A stretch of DNA of 64,000 bases, from positions 10,251,550-10,315,549 of the forward strand of contig NC_066851.1 of the NCBI RefSeq assembly GCF_001640805.2, read 5' to 3'. The stretch is from Lates calcarifer (taxonomy: Eukaryota > Chordata > Actinopteri > Centropomidae). Position 1 is the stretch's first letter, and every line of letters starts with the position of its first letter. The notes under the pieces were generated by a model. The model was not told the origin of the DNA and did not search any database. It worked only from the letters and a program-made list of their open reading frames with translations. A program made the translations under genes and the position numbers. This document shows, piece by piece, positions 61,320-64,000 of the stretch.

Positions 61320-63912
61320 CTATGTCTATATATGAATCTGTCTCCCTATCTAGACCGATAAATAAATATAGACACAGTGCCTATCTATATATAAACACAC
61401 ATCAGCCATAACATTAAAACCTGTAACTGGTTTTAACGCTGTGACTGATTGGTGTGTATTTAAGTGTCTTGATGGTCACTATACTAACGATATTAACAGT
61501 AATAAAGACAAAATGTTTACTGATAAAGTGGAAAGTGGTGACTTTTGTGCATTTTTGTTTAAGAACGTGATTCTGAATTGTTGATGTATAATTTTTAGTT
61601 GATCAGTTGATCTGTTTATCAGCTAGGTGTTGCAGCTCTATAGTTCATGTACAGTAGCTCTGTCTTGTATGTGAAATTGTGCTCTTTTCATTCTTATCAT
61701 TTAAATATGTCAAAATATTTAAATAACAGGAACTAAGCCAAACATATGTTGACACATGGACACGTTTTGCTGGAACTGTATGTTCCCAGAACAAGATGTC
61801 ATGTCACATGTCAGATGCAAGATGTGACTTATTCTGCTTTGGTAAAACGTAGCCAGGGGAAACCCAGTGTCGCTGATGTAACTTTTATTTTAAGGGACTG
61901 ACATGTTGTCTTGCACTCAATTGTGTACATTTTGTCTTACAGACTCGGACGGTTGTTTATGTGGGAGTGGCCACTTGCTGAACATCACCCTGACCATGCA
62001 CCGTCTCCTCGTCTCCTCCAGTGATCTGCTGGACAAACTGGTCACTCTATATCCTTCAGCAGTCCATCATCATTGCAGCACAGCCACAGATGATTCAAAC
62101 GGTGCACTGGCCAATTTTGAGCACCAAATGTATCATGGGATCAGATCACTGGCTCTCTGTGAGTGCTGCTTTCTTTTGGTTGTCAACAGCAACAGGCAAT
62201 CAGGCTTGTACTTGGCTTACAATGCAGCCTGTAGCTGTCAGCGCAGAATCTGATAGGCAAGTAGCAGTTCGTGTTTACTCCTGCTGTCACTTTCTGTAGA
62301 CCTTTTACATCTCTGTCATTTAACCATTTTTAGCTGCACTGTGTAAATTTCCTTCACTCCAGGACACTGTTTCCCATGCATTTAATAACAGTGTGTCTAT
62401 TACCATTGTGTATTTGGTCTCTTTCAAAATGTTTGATTCAGTCTCTTTCATTTTCTCTTTTGAAAAAAAAGCATGTTTTTTTGTAGCATCTTGCGACTTG
62501 AGTGAAGGGCCTGAAATCTACGCTTTCATTCAGGAAACAGCAGTGGCGTCAGAAAGCCTCTCAGAGGGGCTTACTGGCCTCTGGTGAGCAGCCTTGGGGT
62601 TTCAGGTGTTAATTACTTCTGCCTCTTTCGCATACGAGTCCTCTTCAACTATATATAAACACAGACCCTCCATTGCTTAAAGAGGCCCCTCGCTCGCACA
62701 AACCCACGTCAGAGCCCACGACGCCCGAATAGCCCCTCTGCTATTTTTAACCCTCTTCGCTCTGAGCCGAAGACCCAAAAGGATACACATCAAATAAATT
62801 CAGTGTGTGGGTTAGGATCAGGGAAGAGACACAGGGGCCATTAACAGCCTTCATCACAGTCTGGCCTTGGGATTGCGTGGGCTGTTCTTCTGCTCCCATG
62901 ACGCAATTAGCCTTTTTGTGTGCATCACTTCAAGCTGATTTCTGCCAATTGAGAGCCATAGTGTTAGTCTATTTATTACGGCAACTTCGTATAATAAGGA
63001 AATACTTTTGTGCGCACCGTATATATATTCACAGGCCGGTGTTTTTGTGGTCAGCATGTGCAAAACAGAAGACAGAGCAATCACAGCAATAAATTATGAT
63101 CTTATGGGCAGATGACATTGATTAAAACACCTCTTGAGTCCTGTCACTAAACAATGCACATTAATCAACAGTTGCTCTACAGAATATGAGGCATTGATTG
63201 TGTGTTTTCTTTTTACATTTTGTTATTCACTTACACTTACTTACTTCTGTTTGCCAGAATGATTCATTCCGTGATGCTCATCAGAGTTTTGCTTCATGCA
63301 GTCGCCTCCTCCCACATTTCCAAATGTCACTTATGTTTGCCTTTTAGTTGAGTTGCTGTAGTTTTTTTATTAATGAGTTGTTGGTGGGAAAGACACTCTG
63401 CAGTCTAATCAGCCATATGCTCATTGTTTACTCATAACATACCTGTCATGAGCTGTGTCAAAGAGCAGCAGATTTACTGGTGAGATAGTTTCACCAAAAA
63501 CAGTGTGGCCAAACCTGAAACACTACCATCTCTCGATGTGAATTCCATCTCTCAGACAACACAACCACACATTACTCGGGTTTATAATCATGATCTGGCA
63601 ACATCATGTTCCTTAACCAGTGGCCTTACATTCAAAACAGCGCTGGACAATGAGCAGCCAACAGAGTGCCAGAGGATATGTTACCTCATCAGGTCAGTCT
63701 AAAACACTGACACATTGTCAGAGACTTAACATTAATTGTGCGTTTTGTATCAGTCACACTGTATCGTCTCTGACCTCCAGGCACTGGATCCAGGAATTCT
63801 GGATGATGTTCCGGTTGGACCGCAGCTTGTCAGACAGCCTGGACCAGTTCCGGGAGCTGATCAGAGAGCAGGGACAGGAGCGTCTTTGCTCATTCCTAGA
63901 GACCAAATGGAT
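56410..63912 (+). CDS. rasgrp1: rasgrp1, first five coding exons, runs off the right edge
   Basis: Diacylglycerol- and calcium-responsive exchange factor that activates Ras in lymphocytes. Coding exons: 56410-56546, 57241-57359, 61943-62048, 63630-63692 and 63781-63912; phases agree. Exon 1 (MLPSRRTQMDSLV) encodes an N-terminus unlike human. From MMSLGHLTKGASWEELI onward the match to human RASGRP1 is close: QSFDSDGCLCGSG, LTMHRLLVSSSDLLDKLVTL, CQRICYLIRHWIQEFW, FRLDRSLSDSLDQF. This is the Ras exchanger N-terminal (REM) domain; the CDC25 catalytic, EF-hand and C1 domains lie beyond the window. The exon 3 to 4 intron is U12-type with AT-AC ends. Exon 1 could also start at the ATG at 56434. Intron 2 (4.6 kb) holds no other gene. 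Confidence 0.93.
57104..57124 (-). other. C-rich tract with quadruplex potential, rasgrp1 intron 1
   Basis: Three runs of six or more C separated by single A, with further C runs just downstream, 120 bases before rasgrp1 exon 2. Confidence 0.5.
61291..61319. repeat. (GT)n microsatellite in rasgrp1 intron 2
   Basis: GT run of about 29 bases, followed by degenerate TATC/TATA words. The words ACATCAGCCATAACATTAAA at 61399-61418 recall a dispersed fish repeat, probably a short remnant. Confidence 0.8.
62049..63629 (+). other. U12-type AT-AC intron of rasgrp1
   Basis: The intron begins ATATCCTTC at 62049, the minor-spliceosome 5' site. It carries TTCCTTAAC at 63609-63617, the exact U12 branch-site consensus, and ends in TTAC at 63629, 13 bases after the branch adenosine. 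Joining at these borders gives CTGGTCACTCT + ATTCAAAACA, which reads LVTLFKTALD and lines up without gap with ITLYKDALA in human RASGRP1. No usable GT donor lies nearby. Confidence 0.85.
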
Positions 63913-64000
63913 GTAAGTGTTAATCTCTGACCAGCTGGCAACTGAGACATTAGGGCCTGCACGACTCTCAGTTGTTTGTTCAGTCATGGAAAGTACTGAA

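Noticed and set aside
1..64000. CRISPR arrays, operons, prophages or defence systems.
   Set aside because: The window is vertebrate nuclear DNA; no spaced direct repeats or clustered prokaryotic genes are present.

Overview
This is a 64 kb piece of a ray-finned (teleost) fish nuclear genome, probably a percomorph. The genes are vertebrate, with many short exons and GT-AG introns. The non-coding DNA is rich in CA/GA microsatellites and holds degraded copies of dispersed repeats that I recognise from percomorph genomes: a tRNA-derived SINE, a fold-back MITE and a second MITE-like family. Nothing in it is prokaryotic or viral.

Layout. (1) 22-3160, minus: the 5' half of zfyve1 (DFCP1); the rest runs off the left edge. 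(2) 5243-6089, minus: a three-exon rhov-like Rho GTPase with a one-base frame break in its last exon. (3) 6.1-18.5 kb: gene-poor DNA with repeats and one unexplained coding-like fragment. (4) 18922-20142, minus: chac1, glutathione-specific gamma-glutamylcyclotransferase. (5) 22969-28186, minus: complete dll4, the Notch ligand, 11 coding exons and 685 residues. (6) 28.7-49.8 kb: a 21 kb gene desert upstream of dll4, with microsatellites, a palindromic MITE, G-rich tracts and several candidate conserved non-coding blocks. (7) 49892-53248, minus: exd1, an LSm plus inactive 3'-5' exonuclease-fold protein of the piRNA pathway, 11 exons. (8) 56410-63912, plus: the first five coding exons of rasgrp1, running off the right edge; one of its introns is a U12-type AT-AC intron.

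The order rhov, chac1, dll4, exd1, rasgrp1 corresponds to human 15q14-15q15.1, whereas zfyve1 is on human 14q24, so this fish locus joins two human segments. VPS18 and INO80, which lie among these genes in human, are absent here. The genes do not form one pathway. dll4 is the main developmental gene, and its third intron and the 21 kb upstream desert are the most likely places for its enhancers. chac1 is a stress-response gene whose upstream region carries an ATF/CRE-like and a CARE-like motif. exd1 (germline) and rasgrp1 (lymphocyte Ras signalling) are divergently arranged about 3 kb apart.

The items most worth a second look are the U12 AT-AC intron of rasgrp1, the single-base frame break in the rhov-like gene, the frame switch into an RG-motif tail in exd1, the GC-AG intron of exd1, and an ETS/RBPJ/SOX motif cluster in dll4 intron 3. 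I found no new biological system. Coding exons were joined by hand from splice signals, reading phase and remembered family sequences; no alignment or expression data were available.
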